Shown piece by piece: positions 43,570 through 56,656 of a DNA stretch of 64,000 nucleotides. The translations under genes and the position numbers were made by a program. The stretch covers positions 351,518,885 through 351,582,884 of the forward strand of contig NC_135497.1 in NCBI RefSeq assembly GCF_052857255.1, written 5' to 3'. Numbering within the stretch: position 1 is the first letter of the stretch; each line of letters starts with the position of its first letter. The notes under the pieces are model-generated. The model did not search any database. It saw only the letters and a program-made list of their open reading frames with translations, and was not told the origin of the DNA. The DNA is from Amblyomma americanum. Taxonomy: Eukaryota; Arthropoda; Arachnida; Ixodida; Ixodidae.

Positions 43570-43940
43570 GTTTTGACGCGATACAGTTTAGGGCCCCGCG
43601 TCGCTGTGAGCGAAAAATCCCCGGAGAAGCAGAGGCAGGTGGCTCGCCTAGTTCACGTAGCCCTGTGATGTCACCACAACGTCCCCACCGGATTGTGGGC
43701 AAACTGACCACCGCGTCAGTTAAATTAACCATTGGCCGCGAGAGGTTGCCCGGCAAGTGCAACCTGGGTCTCGCAAGCCCCACCGGTGGCAGCACCTGCC
43801 ATCGCAGGGCAGTGGCGCAGCGCTTAATCGCGGCGCCGATGCTCCAGTAGTGTTGTGAGGGCTGCCAGGGATTTATGAATGCAAAGTAGATAATGACCAA
43901 TTGCGCATATCGCGTCGCACCCTTAAGGCGGTGCTTAAGT
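43570..43940 (-). mobile_element. Non-autonomous repeat family R1, copy 2
   Basis: Reverse complement of this segment aligns with 6120-6581. Shared stretches include GCCACTGCCCTGCGATGGCA, a GCGGCCAATSRTTAA-like word, and GATTTTTCGCTCAC. The 3' end on the minus strand reads GGGGCCCTAAACTGTATCGC. It is shorter than copy 1 and differs by several small indels. Confidence 0.72.
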
Positions 43941-46510
43941 ATACCCTCCATGCAGTTTGCATTGCTGAAGGTTTTTACTCACTTGTGTCGCCTTTCGTGG
44001 GTGGTTTATTTTCCGGGCTCACCGTGTCGCGACTGCTCATTCGCTGGCTGCTACGTTTCACCAGAACCACGCGCTCTGGGAGAGTGAATGAGTGTGGATC
44101 TAGGCTGCCGGCGGATTCGTTTCCCCCTCGCGTTGGCGACCGTTACGCTTTCGGGGCCGAAGAGCCGCCGCTGTCTCCGCCCGAGACGGAAGCGACGCCG
44201 CGCGATTGTCAGCCGGCCGGCGGGGAGGGAGGGGGCAGGCAGCAAGTTCAAGGACTCCGGCGAGGGAGAGCCACTTTCCTGCCACGCACGATGTGGGCGC
44301 ACTCCTCCTCGCGCCCCGCTGATGAATGGTTGTTTCGCAGTTGGCGCTGTCTGGCCGCTGGAGCGCCTATCGGCCAGATAGGGTGAGCCTTCCCTCCTCC
44401 CCGACGCCAAATAGCGGCTGTTATTTATATCCGCCTTATTTATTCTCGATCTCGCCTCCCGATCGGGCCCGTCTCGTTTCGGGCACCCCTCCCCGTTCTC
44501 CGTCCGCCAAGTTTATTATAATCTTTCTGTATCGCCTTCACTGTTGCCCTCCGTTGTATGCGCCCAGCTCTCGTCCAGCGAGCACGGCACGGACGCGCTC
44601 CACCTGCCGGAACGTCGGCTCTGCAGCAGTCTCGGGGGGTCGATTCCTGCGTCGGACGCTGGTGCTTTTAAGAGAGGTTTAGCATACAGCGCATACATAC
44701 AGAGCGGAATACCGTGTGCCGGCTGCTTCTTCGAACAAGGCAGTTGCTTTTTTTTTTTTCCCTATCCTTCGCACATTCCTCGGTGGCGTGGGTGTTGCTT
44801 CTCTCCCCGCGGGAGAAGCGCGTGTCGGGATCGATTGCCCAGCCACGGGCGTCACGCGAAGGGGATGAGCGGCTGGTGGGACGTCCCGTCCCGGTGGTGG
44901 CTGCCGGGCCGCACCACTCGCGCTGCTCCGGGCGCACGGCGACGGGACGCGTGCATACTGCTGCAGCTGCGCGGTCACGTTTTTTTCTCCCCAGGCGGCG
45001 GCTGTCGAATACGTGGCAGCTTATCAGCGTTCTGGGCATGCCGCCGCCAGCGAGCCTGCCCATTGGCGAAATGCGCGTTCGGCGGACCCTTCGGATCAAT
45101 TGGCTCTAATGCAGGACCTCGGGCCCCCTTTAAGCCTCGCTATGCGACACCCTCCCTTCGTTGTTCTCGATGCAAGTTTTCGTAATGAAATGAGTTCTGA
45201 GGTGAGCATCTTAGTCACTCGCCTTCGCGCCTCGTCGTAATAGCTGCGCGTTGGCTGTCAGTGAAGTTTTCGTACCGCCCATTGGTATAGTGGGCCCCTG
45301 TGCCGGTACTTATGCTCCGTTTCACACATCGGGTACTACGACGTTAAAGGTAGCGGTATTGTTTGCGCTGAATTCAACCCCGATCAGAGTGGTGCGTTCC
45401 TCGTGGTGAGCACAAAATAACAAATGCTTTGCCTGTGGGCTTATTGCTTGGCACATGTGTCATGAGCTTGATTAAATACGCTCTTATATTGCTGACGATA
45501 CTCGTCCACAAACCAGGCGCGGAGTAACTCGCTTCCCTTTATTTTTTTCATACTCACTAATTCCGTACCTCTCACAGCGTTGCACCTGATCTCTGAAACG
45601 GTGTGCTATATTATTTCAGAAGCTCAAGCACCTTCGCAAGGCGTGCCGCCGTTCAATTGCTGTCAACCGTTAAGTGACAGCTTAGATTTGGTAGTGAGGT
45701 TAACGCGAGAGTTGCGGTTGTTAGCGTCAACTATCGGTAATAATAATAATAAAAACTTGTCAGTGTTTGTATCGTAAGCCCTGGGGCTGAGTAACGTGCT
45801 AGCATTGAATGAAATTTCTTCAGAATATTTATTAATTCTTACTTTTATTTCGTGAGTTCCCCCGCGAAAGAAAGAAACACCCATCCTGCGTTTTAATCGA
45901 ACTCTACCGAGTTTTGTGGCCTTTATATGGCACTATACGAGAAATCGTGGGCCACCCATTTTTCGGCGCATTACATCGCACAAAGAGGGCCTCGTTTGAA
46001 GATACTGACCATGAAGACTGGCGGCAGAAGCGATGCAAGCCTGGCCAGGCGCTGGACCTCCTCCATCGTGGGAGGTGAGGTGGCAGCGCAGCCCGTCTTC
46101 TCTCGGCGGCTCCCGCGAGAACGAGGCCCTGCGCCTGGCGTCGTATCGATAGTCGCGGGAGAGTGCATTGCCGAGAGCGACAGCAGAGAAACACGAAATG
46201 CTGGCGGTGGGGGATGGCGAAGCACTCTCGGCCGGAGCGGTGGTCGCTAATGGACCGCCGTTTCCGCGTCCGCCGGCGCCCGATCTTCTAGCTGGTGGCG
46301 CGCACCTGGGCGACCATTTCCAAAGCAGCCGTCCTGAGCTTCGTCCCGACTGACGGAGTGTCGGGGCAGGTGGTTTGCTCGTCGTGGTGACTGTGGCACC
46401 ACGACGTGGTAAGTACTGACAGAATTGAAGGCGCACTGTGTAGGACGCCACGGAAAGTTGAGCTGCGTCGCTTTCACTGCGTGCGAGGCTTTCAAGAGCC
46501 ATCCTATAAA
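43941..46510. other. GC-rich then ordinary sequence, no recognised gene
   Basis: 43980-45240 is GC-rich with long open frames but no domain. 45240-45900 is more AT-rich. 45900-46400 is GC-rich again. No RNA gene was seen. Confidence 0.45.
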
Positions 46511-46748
46511 CCCGTCGCAGTGGCTCAGCGGTTACGGTGCTCGGCTGCTGAGCGGAAAGACGCGGCTTCGATGCCGGCCGCGGCAGTCGCGTTTCGATGG
46601 ATGCTAGAGGTCCGTGTGCTGTGCGATGTCAGTGCACGTTGAATAACCCCGGTTGGTCGAAATTGTCCGGAGCCCTCCACTATGGCGTCCCTCATTGACC
46701 GAGTCTCTTTTTGGGACGTTAAAGCGCCATAAACCAAGCCAGCCAGCC
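46511..46748 (+). mobile_element. tRNA-derived SINE (Ruka-like), tail type I
   Basis: The head reads CAGTGGCTCAGCGGTTACGG (A box) and the B box is altered to CTTCGATGCC. The body keeps GTGCTGTGCGATGTCAGTGC and the type I end GGGACGTTAAAGCGCCATAA with an ACCAAGCCAGCC tail. Several bases are missing in the AGGCGAAATGC region. It lies inside the GC-rich domain, so that domain is not free of transposons. Confidence 0.9.
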
Positions 46749-46978
46749 TATGCGCTGCTCAGCCGTCTTCGGGCCACTATATAGCGCCCCGTGCCTACGT
46801 GCGACGTAGTTTGAGCGCGTTGCCCGGTTCGACCTGGCTCCAGCCCGAGCTCCAGGCTGCGCTTCGGAGGCTGGTCGGCAGCGTCGTTAAAGAGGCTCGC
46901 GAGTGCGACACGCACGTGAAAAGCAGCAGCAGTATTGCCAGCCGCCGGCGTTCCAGCCGCGAGTGACAGCTTTTCTCT

Positions 46979-47002
46979 CCCCCCCCCCCCCCCCCCCCCC
47001 CC
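46979..47002. repeat. Poly-C tract (24)
   Basis: Pure C run within GC-rich sequence. Confidence 0.9.
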
Positions 47003-48529
47003 GGCCGGGGGAGCGAATGATTTAGCAGCCACCTGTGCCGAGACGTAAAGCAGTGGACGGAGCGGGGCTCTGCGTAATTGCCGCCGCGGGCTCGTCGCAG
47101 GCCCCCGGTCGCTCCTCCGGCCGCTGGTCGGCGTCGAGGCCGCGATGGTGGCTGAGCGTAATCGCCTCGGCCATTACGAAAAGAAGCTGGCCCTGAACGT
47201 GCGCCCCCTCGTGAATGCGGTAAACCAGGGGAGGTCGAGCTTGACGCTTTCCGGACGAGTAGTGGTAATGTATGCGCCGCCGAGCGAGGGGCCCGCTTGT
47301 GCGGCCCGCGTACGAGAACTGCCCTGCGTTGTTGTCTGAGCACTCTGTCCGTCCCGCTGCTTCTGCCTATTAGTTTCCACTTTGTGGCAGCGCTTTCTGT
47401 GTTTGGGCCTCTTTCTACTATCGCTGTTCCGCGAGAAATTCTACAGTGGACTGCAGCGACTGTCCACTTCAGCTGTGTAGGCTATGCTATGCTGGCGCTC
47501 CCGCAGACAAAAAAAAAAATATGCGGTGTGTCTCCTGTCGTCGAGTGTAGATGCAAGCATGAAATGCTTTGCAGTACCTCTCCAGGATGGGTTTTAGATG
47601 GTGCAGGTATTGCTAAAATAGGCAGCGTCCAGGTCATGCCGCGCCACACCACACCATGAAACACTTTCGCCTCGACATCGTTGAACTGCACCACGAGCCA
47701 GAGAAGCACGCGCTCACGAGTGAAGACCTGCTTGTAGACCATAACAACCTAGGCGCCGCTCGGGCGTGAGAGTGCGCTCCCCTGGGCATCCGCTTTCCGC
47801 CACCCAGGTTTTTTTGTGGGTGCCCAGTGTCTGTTGCTTACGAAGGTAGTGTAAAGCCGCGGTGATGAGATGGAATTGCTGTAGCACCCAGTGTTACAGA
47901 GCTGCCACCGTCAACCCGATCCTCGTCTTGATACAAGAATCGTCGAAAGCGCTTATATAACCGTTCGGACGAAAAGTTCCGCAAGGTTCACTTCAGGTTC
48001 GGTGTCATCCTCTCCTATTTGTCGCAGTTCCCTGACGATATTCCTCCGAGTTTGCAGAGAACGGGTGCTAAAAGCATTTCGTGCTTAATAAATAATAATA
48101 AAAAAAAGCCACCAACGTTTCCGTCACTCCCTCTAATACTGGCAGTTTTTTCTAACCATTGCTTACTGGACTGCGTAGATGCGGGTAGGTGTCGCAGATT
48201 CAAATGATACAACGAAACGAATGCACTGTCAGCGTTTCGGTGCGTCTTCGCGCCTTGGTCTGCTGCGCGAATAGTCTCATCTAATTGGGCCGGCCCGCTC
48301 TGACGCCTCTCGCTGCACCGTTCGGATAGCGCGGCTGGAAGGCCCTTCGCAGGTGACGCGCTGGTTCCGCGGACGGCGACCATCTGTGCGGCGCCCTCCC
48401 CGCGGATGAAGGCGCCGCTGTGTGCGCGAACAGACGGATTTCGTTTGCGCGGCGCTCGGGGAGATGTGCGCAAACACCGAAGGCTCCGCCCTCGCCCCTT
48501 CCGGACCAGGCATCGCCTCGAAGAGAGAA

Positions 48530-48547
48530 GGGGGGGGGGGGGGGGGG
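48530..48547. repeat. Poly-G tract (18)
   Basis: Pure G run within GC-rich sequence. Confidence 0.9.
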
Positions 48548-51500
48548 AAGCAACCGCGTCGAGACAGCGCCTGGCTCGTGCTTTCTTTTCTGCACTCCTC
48601 CTGCGTTTTGCCCTGACGCGCGGCGGCCAAATGATCCTCGCTGGCGAATCTGGATCTGCCCGGTGTTTGGGCATTGTAGAAGACCCGAGCAGTGTTGCCG
48701 ACGGCACGCGTAGCGCGTGCGCAGGATTTGTTGCTATCGCTAAGGTCGCCGCTTTCCATTTCGAGGCCTCCGCGCTGCTGCTCGGGTGCGACCGAATCTG
48801 CCTCGCTGGCACGCTATCTTATCCGTTCTGGAACTTGTCACTCCGACTCTGGCGGCGCGGAGATTGATCGCGCGCGCGGCGACACCCAGCGACTGCGTGC
48901 ACGCCCCGGCGTCAAGTGGAGCCCCTCCGCCATTTTCTCCGCGGAAGAGATACCAGCCCCCGTCTGGATTGAATCCGGCAACCGAGTGGCCACGCGCTGT
49001 CTTCGGGGACCGCGGCGCCGCCGCCGCCGGGCCGGCTTGTCGAATCTGCCGTGCCTTGGAGCTGGCGGAACCGGTTTTGCTGTTTCCACGGCCACTATCA
49101 CTTCGCTTCGGCTGATCGCTACGCGATGTCATCGCCGGCGCAGCTTTTTACCGCGCTCTTTATCGGCTTTGTTGGTTTTAAGAAATGAAGTGGGGAGGCC
49201 TTTCGCCCCCTATGGGCGCCCGCTGTCGGAGCTCTCCGACAGATGCCGGCAGGTGCTCTGCTCTGGCTTGGTGCGGGCTTTGTCCGGTGTCGAGTCGACA
49301 CAGCGGCGCGCGCAAGGGTTGCCTGTGCAGCAAAATGGTGAATGGTCGGTGCAGTGCGCTCACTGCGCAGACCGCAACACCGTGTCCACGAGTCGCAGGC
49401 GCTTTTGCACATACACGTGCCGCGGAGGCGTTGGAAAGCAGGAAAGGTTGAAGGCGGCGGGTGACTGAGCGCATTTTGTTGCCGTGATGGTTGTAGGAGC
49501 GCCATTCGCCGTAGTGATATTCATTCATTGTTTATTTGTAAGGCGTGAAAAGACAAATCACGAAGGTAGACAAAAGGATGAAGCGCCTGTAATTTTGTCT
49601 TGTTTTCGGAGCTTAAAAATCAAGAATGAGGACCGAAACTGACTACTAGCCCAACAGCAAGTTCTCTAATATTCATTCCACCGAGCCTCCCGCACGAGTC
49701 GCAGTTTATGCCGGGCTGAAGGAGCCCGCAGCGAAATCAGTTCTTACGATAGTAGTAGCGCTCTGATCACTGATCTCGAACGCTAGTCTCCGTGGATCAG
49801 TGCGTGGTGCCGCGAAACGCGCTGGACTCTGGTCGATTCACTGCGCCGCGCCTTTGAGCGGCGTAAATCCGCTTGCGTCAGCCCCGCGGCGACGTGTGTG
49901 TAACAAGGGCTAAGGAGCCGCTGAGACGACTCAATTCCTCGGGGGAGGACTTGGTTGGCGCGCTTGTCCCGCAGGCGGCGACGCCCACGCTTTGTGGCGG
50001 GTGCCGTTCGGGTGCGCACTGCCGCGGAACAACGCGCGTGCTGCGCGTCGCATCCACCCCCATTGTGCACCGTCACCCGCGCTCCTCGGCGAGGCCCGTC
50101 TTGCGGAGGGGGAGTGGCCGTGCCTCGACTGCGCATTGTCGTCCACGCGTTGTGCCGATGAAGGCGGCCTGTTGCCGCCTTTCTCCAGCCCCGGTCTTCT
50201 CTTTCCTTCGGCGGCGTTCAATATCGGACAGATAGATCGTCGATGGAATGCCGTTCCACTTCAAAGGCGAATCGCGGAGTGGAGGATGGTGTTCTTCCGT
50301 CCGCTCTTTCTAATGCAATTTCTCCGTCTTCTGGAAAACGGTGGAGGTGCGCGCCTTCCGCTCTCTTTTGTTTCTTCGGAGCGCTGCTCGGTGTGCGCGA
50401 TAGCGCGCTTCCCGGCAGACCCAGGCGGCCAACTGGCCTTCTGAATTCATCCCGGCAGCTCCGGAATTTCCACTCTTCGGGTTATTGCTTTTCAAGACTC
50501 CGCTCTGTTTCTTTTTTCTCGATCCTCCACTGGCGCCCCTTCTTGTGCCTCTTGCGAGAGGAGATAAATTGGAGAAGTTGGGAGTTCACTGTTCAGAGTC
50601 CTTGCTTGTCTTCCTCGGCGCTTGTAGCGTTTTGCAGCGGAGCTTTTCTTTCCGATTCTTTTCTGGTTCGCGTTGAACGCGTGGAATTCAAATAAACAGC
50701 CCGTTTCTAGGACTGCAGAAAGCTGCTCTGTTAAAAAGGAAAGAGGGAAATCAACTTGGCCTTACATGACCGGGAAGGCAGCAATAACTGCGCGCTTGTA
50801 CTGTTTCGTGTCCACTGCCGCGGTGTGCATTGGCGGTTCTCGAGGCGGGTCTGGGTTTGTTTTTCTGTTTGTTGTCACTGTGGGGTCTGAAGCGAGGAGT
50901 TCATTCGGCTGTTTGAACCCGGTGTGCAAAGATAGCAAGAAAGAAACCGACGTGCTTGGCCAGTTACGCTTGGCCGCGTGCGGGGAATGAACGCACAGAA
51001 TGCAGCTGCTGGAGCGCTCTTCTGACTTGACGCTGCTGAACTCCGCTGGATGCCTGCAATGTTTCCTGAGGTGCATTGGTCTGTGTTTGGCCGAAAAGTC
51101 GGAAGGAACAGAGGTCAGCGCCTCTGATGGCCGCAGGCAGAAATGCGTGCTCCCTTGTAACACATTGAGCCGCCAGCGGGCGCTGAGGTTGCACATTCGC
51201 ACATTCGGGCTGCACATTCGGGCGTTGGAACGTCCTGCTGGCTTGAGTATTTAACTTGTCAGGGCTATCCCGCCGCGTTCAAACTGAGAGCATAGTGCAC
51301 TTACTGTCACTATTTCTTACTGGTCTGTTTCCAGCGCTCGGTATCTATTTCCGCTAGGAGTTAGTCAGTGACTTATTGCTTTTGTTATAATGCAGAATGA
51401 AAAAAAAAGAGTTTAAAATAGGAGGTCCCATAGTCGGAGACTGCAGCGGACTGCAGTTCATTTCTACATTCGAGTGCGGACAACTCCATCCAGTTTTATG

Positions 51501-52576
51501 TTCTCAGTAAAACTCGTTTGTTTGCATGTCTGGAACTGTGTTGTCTGAGGCTGTGGTGTTGTTTACCCACACCGTCAGAAACGTCGTTTAATTGATTGCG
51601 ACCACCGAAGTCTAGCGAAGTACAAAAACATGGAGGAAGAGAGTAGAGGACGAGTCGCGCCTTTCCTTCTCAGAATTCGCCCGTTCTCCAGAAAAGTCGC
51701 CTCCAGACGCATTCATGTAAACGCGACTATAGGTACAACTGTAGAGCTACGAAAACAAAAAAAAAGGTACTTGATGTAGGCATTGTTAGCTTGTGAAAAC
51801 GGCCCGTGGCGGCGATTTTTTTTCCTTTTACTTTTCCCAGCTGCGCAAGCTCGCTTTTGGAGATTTGAAGGCGGCTTGGGGCCTTATTTTCTCAAAAATT
51901 GATTCCTGAAAGAGGCCGAGCTCCGGAATCTGATCGGAAGAAACGTCGACAATAAATGTCTAAGAAGTGCCTTCGTTGTTGAACTAAGTATGTGCTATCA
52001 GCAAGGAATGAAACACGAACAAGACAGTTGAGCCACGGACAGCAAAATAAGAAGCTCTTAGCTAGGGGAAACTCGATACTAGCCCAGAAGTGTTAATGAA
52101 CCTCGCTTGTATTTCCTCTCCAGGAGCTAACATGGTGTTTTTGTGTTGCCACCTTTGGTTTCTTGTTCGCGTTTCATTCGTGGCTGATAGTACGCAATAA
52201 TGCGTGCACACCTGCTCCAAACGCTCATTTTGCTGCTCCAAAAGGTGACTCGGGGCAGTCACACCGCTGCTTACGAGTGAGACCCTCTCCCGCCGCTGCA
52301 GCCCCTTTCGCTTTGCTGTTCCTTGAAACGAGCACTGGTCCCGGCTTGCCTGTCCAACTTTGGTGGCTGCGCACCGCGAGCGCGACATTGCCGCAAGCGG
52401 GAGTTGAATCCGCTGCCTTTGCTCTGGAAAAGATGGTCAGCCGCGGAGGCACCCTCGCGCGACGACTGCGGCTCGGGTGGCGGCATCCGCGACCCCGACA
52501 GCGAGTCGCCGGCGCGCGCACACTGGCCTCGCTTTGTGCGCCAGACAGATGGCGACGGATGCCTGCCGCGCAACTT

Positions 52577-52704
52577 GAGCGGTGTCGCCGAGTGGTCGTC
52601 GACGCCGGTCGCGCCCCCCTCCCGCGGAGCTGCCCGTCTTGAGCGGTGTCGCCGAGTGGTCGTCGACGCCGGTCGCGCCCCCCTCCCGCGGAGCTGCCCG
52701 TCGT
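52577..52704 (+). repeat. Perfect 64-bp tandem duplication
   Basis: Two copies, 52577-52640 and 52641-52704, each starting GAGCGGTGTCGCCGAGTGGT and containing CGCGCCCCCCTCCCGCGGAG. I see no difference between copies apart from the outer boundaries, so the event is recent or an assembly artefact. 64 is not a multiple of three, so it would disrupt any frame. Confidence 0.93.
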
Positions 52705-55329
52705 CTCCGGGTCTGGACAGCAGCGACCTCTGTGCGCGATGGGCTCTCCGTCGATGACGAATGCCTTCTCCCTGGCAGTTGATGCCCGTCCGGAGACGGA
52801 AAGCAGGGCGGCAGAAAGGGGGTGCCTGGACGAGGAGCGACGGCGTGAATGTCTAGGCCGGCTCCAGAAACTGAGGGTGCGACGGTGGTCGCAGAAACGA
52901 TGGGCAAGCGCTGTTGATTGATTTGCGGTGTCCTCGCCGTGCAGCCAGGTTGGTCGTGAGTGCGTGGCATGTCGCGGGTGGCGCCGATGTGGATGCGCGG
53001 TCGTTTGGATGGACGCACGCCACGCGGAAGTATGCCAGCGCCGGTGAACACGCGAGGACGCATCGCATCAGAAGGAAGTACCCCGTGCTCTCCTTACGCC
53101 TCAGAGTGCCGCTGTCGGGGAATTTGGGGACACCGTCGTCTGCTGCTGCGTTCGAATGCAGTTGCATACGGCGCTAGGCAGCGGCGTGCCCGGCTTCCGC
53201 ATAGTAGCTGGCCTGCAGCAGCTGCCTTTGTGTTGACGTTGCGGGTGCCGTCACTCATTCCATCCGCCGTGCAGTGCGTGGGCGGCTGCTCTTTTCCGTC
53301 ACGTATCCCCGGCTCTCGGGTTTCGCGCCTCGGCGATACGCGGCAGCCAGCGCTCAGGCGCCGGTCCCGTTGGGCGGCGGAAGCGGCGGCTGCCGCAGTT
53401 CGGGTGACCGGCTTTCTCCCACGGGCCCGAGCCGGGACATCCGACGCCGCGGCGAACGCGGGCGTCGTTCCCACCGCCGGTGTCGCCCCGTATGCGCGGC
53501 TCAGCTCGACCAGGTAGCCCGCTCTTTGTATTGTCTTCCCTTTGGACCGGCTCCAAGATCCGTGGCTTCCGCTGCGAGCTCTGCGCTGCCACAGGAAAGA
53601 GCGCTGCGTGCGGCGAGCGAATCCGCATGTTTGATGGCTGCGGGAGAGAGAAGTACACTTCGTGTTAACAACTCGAGTCGGTGGACGTCCTTTTTCCAGT
53701 AGCGCACTCCCCTAGCTGCCGCGAGGCGAAGCACGCTTTTCGGGTCGGGTTGTATCTTTTCTGAGAAGATTTGTTTACAGTGGTGTGGTGGTGTTATTTT
53801 GCGGGCAGTAGTCAAGAGCATTGCTCACTTTGCCCATGTATAGCCAGAGAATGTAGGCGTGAGTCACCTGTGTGCACTCCTTCCGGCCTTTATTTGATCT
53901 GCTTGACCCGTCATTAAAGGACGCTGGCGAGCCTGACCGCGTCGTCTCTTTCGGGGCCGGTGCGTGACTATCGGTGCTTCTAGCAGCACTGCCACGGCTG
54001 CGATGAGGCAACGTTCTGACGCTGCGGAATATAGGGCCGGCATAATGTGGGCATATGTGAATAGTGTGTTCTAAAGCACGCCAAACGCTACTTCAAATCG
54101 GGCCAGAAGTTAGCTCGCGTCACGTGCGCTATTTCTCGAGTTAAGCGCTCGACTCTTGCGTACACTAAAGTAACTTTTCCAACATGGCGGTGGTCTTTGA
54201 AGCAGGACTCCGCGCTTCGGGGTGAATTCGTCGTTGTTACTTGGCTTGTCGGTGCATTCACTGGTCATAAGTGGGGTGTCGGGTGTACGCTTTGTCTCAC
54301 CTCACCTACAGCAAAACCATTAGCGATAATACTTTACTTTCTATATTTCGAGTGGCAGATCTGTAGCTCCGAATGCCGAAGAGCAGCGTCGGTTTCACAA
54401 AAGATGGTGTCTTTTCTAAAAATCAGATGGCACCACTATGCTGAAGTTATCCTTGCAACTCCGCTTGCACGTGTGGCAACGTACGTCCCGCATAGCCCAT
54501 GCATTTATACACTGCCTAATGTTCCTTCAGTGTTCGGCAGGTAGGCAGCGTCTAGCTGTACTCTTTTCCAACGATATCTTAATGCGCTGCGAGCACACGA
54601 CAAGCAGGTGACGAGGCATGGAGGAACACGTTTAACGCGCTCTACTTTTGGCCGAGGGGGTTTCTAGCTTCCATAGTGCTGCAGGGAATTTATGAGACCG
54701 AGTACAGGCGTACACCTGCGAGGGCCTAGAAGATGCCTTTCGCTACTCTCGCTGGCGCACCTGCGCTGCGCTCTCGCGTGCACGGGTCGGTGGGATGCCT
54801 GCTCTTGAGTTCTCCTGCGAGTTGCGCACCGTACTGACCAATGGCGGGCCTCGGCTGTAGCAATGTGGCCTCCAGAGTTTCCTGACCGGTTTGGCGTTCG
54901 TTTGCCTTTTTATTTAGCTTCAAACGCGAGATATGAAGTTTTCAAAGGTCGCATTGGTGTAGTGAGCAGCTATCAAGACAGCGTGTGTGAATGTTTTATA
55001 ACGCGGCTCTTCGGCACCCGCTCCTGCGTTCCGCGTCGCAGTCGTCGGCGTAACGCGCCACCTCACAGGTGGCATGTTACGGCGTGTGACTGGTGGCGTG
55101 TTGGCAGGTAGCAGCAGAGCGAAGCGCCACCTGCCACGGCGGGAGCGGAGGAATGGACAGCCCGAAGGTGGCTTCCACGGGAGGGTGGACAGCACCGCAA
55201 CATGCCGCCGCTGGCGGGTGGCAGGTGAACATCTGCCCCCCAAACTTCGAATTACCGACTATCGTAATCGTATGTCAAGATTTTTTTTTGCGCATTAAAT
55301 AATTGCCCCGGTATTGATTATGTTGCCGC
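52705..55329. other. GC-rich to 53700, then ordinary sequence; no gene
   Basis: 52705-53700 closes the GC-rich domain. Beyond it the sequence is ordinary. A hairpin-forming segment at 55050-55080 is listed separately. No exon is supported. Confidence 0.45.
55050..55080. repeat. 14-bp-arm hairpin
   Basis: GTAACGCGCCACCT pairs with AGGTGGCATGTTAC (12 of 14 positions) around a CAC loop. GCCACCTGCCAC and GGTGGCAGGT words recur over the next 150 bp, suggesting a decayed inverted-repeat element. Confidence 0.55.
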
Positions 55330-55800
55330 GGGTACGCAGTTGTTCTTGGGCTCTTAAAAAAACAAGAAAAGAGGGTGGAAGGACATTCAAGGAACTGTTG
55401 AAAGCGCTTTCGTGGCGTGGTCGGGTCCCGTTCGCATCAGTACATGTCGAAGTTTCGTTAGTATTCCCACAACACGAGCAATTTTGTTAGCAACTGAGTC
55501 TGTATAAAGATTCCAAAGTAAGTTTTCTTGACATACGACCCCGAGGCATTTCATGGATGGCACGAAGTTGATAATCGAGGAACCCAAATGGTCGTCAATG
55601 TGGACATTTTTGTTTTTAGGTTGAAAAAGTACAGCCTTTGTCTTGTTTTCATTTATAGACAGTGAATTCAATGAACTCCATCGATTAAGTTCACTTAACG
55701 CAGCGTTCGCAAGAGCCAACAGGTCCCTTGCACAACCAGATGTAAAGAACAGACACAGGGGTATATTTCTTTTGATGAGGAAGACCATTTCAAATGCAGT
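55330..55800 (-). mobile_element. Non-LTR retrotransposon RT fragment
   Basis: The minus strand from 55788 to 55387 encodes the RT region just after the catalytic loop: FFTSGCARDLLALANAAL, LNRWSSLNSLSINENKTKAV, LFQPKNKNVHIDD and VPSMKCLGVVCQENLLWN, followed by NKIARVVGILTKLRHVL. These are the palm and thumb motifs after the YxDD box. The YxDD box itself is lost through a frame disturbance just upstream. No 5' portion is recognisable to the right of 55800. Clade not assigned; it differs from the LINEs at 33 and 38 kb. Confidence 0.8.
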
Positions 55801-56561
55801 ACTCCTATGGAAGCCTTACTTTATAGCTTTGTGTTGCACAGTCAATGCGACAACGAAATTGCTGTGACTGATTTCAAACAATATTTTTATTGAGTACAAA
55901 ACATTCGAGCCAAATGTCCCGGAGGTTGCTTTCGATGTTTACAAAGAACCAAAGCCCTGGCCCCTGTAGAGAATAAGAGAAGTGTCTTGACCCAGGCTGT
56001 CTTTGGGTATTCAGTTTGAGATACCCAAACGAATGAAAATTGAGATGCTACGCTTGCAAGCAAGCAGGGCACGTTGGAATGCTTTGCTGCCAACATACAG
56101 GAATGTCATGCTATCTCTGGTTAAAAGGCACGATGTCAAAGGAGGCTTCTTCTGAAAGAAAGATTAGAAGATTAGATCTCACCTCTAAGCTTGAAGTATA
56201 AGGTGCTTCAAGTGCAGTTTAAGTCACACTCACACAAGCAATTCAGAGTACACTTTTCAATAAGTTAGGTATTTTTGATGTTTAAACGTTTTTCATGGCT
56301 AAGGTCCGCTAGTAGGACATAGTAGCTGGTGCATACCTGTACCCTGTGGGATGACAGCGGCTGAACGCGGTGATCGGGCTATCACGAGTTGCAGAGAGCC
56401 GCTCTCGTAGCCGTAAAGGCAGTACGGCGAATGGAAAATAGCGTCGATCGGGAATATTTTCACAATAAAGGACCAACCTGAAAGAAATGAAACTGTCTTA
56501 CTGAGGCACTTGCGCGTTCCCATTGCCTTTGGCTGCTTTCTGCGCTGGAAAGGGCATTGTG
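55801..56561. other. No recognised feature
   Basis: Ordinary sequence without coding or repeat signature. Confidence 0.45.
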
Positions 56562-56588
56562 ATATATATATATATATATATATATATA

Positions 56589-56653
<65 letters not shown>
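56562..56653. repeat. (TA)n microsatellite
   Basis: About 92 bp of TA repeat with one AGT interruption near 56589. Confidence 0.96.

Positions 56654-56656
<3 letters not shown>

Larger units (their letters stand above)
46749..52576. other. GC/CpG-rich zone, no recognised gene
   Basis: Continues the GC-rich domain with C24 (46979-47002) and G18 (48530-48547) tracts. A CTATATAGCGC word at 46777 could be a TATA box before a GC-rich tract but has no further support. Long open frames (48812 to 48015 minus, 48692-49468 plus) overlap one another on both strands, which argues for base composition rather than coding. 49500-49790 and 51240-52160 are more AT-rich islands. Confidence 0.45.

Noticed and set aside
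48015..49468. Overlapping 265-codon (-) and 258-codon (+) open frames
   Set aside because: Mutually overlapping on opposite strands in GC-rich sequence; no family resemblance.
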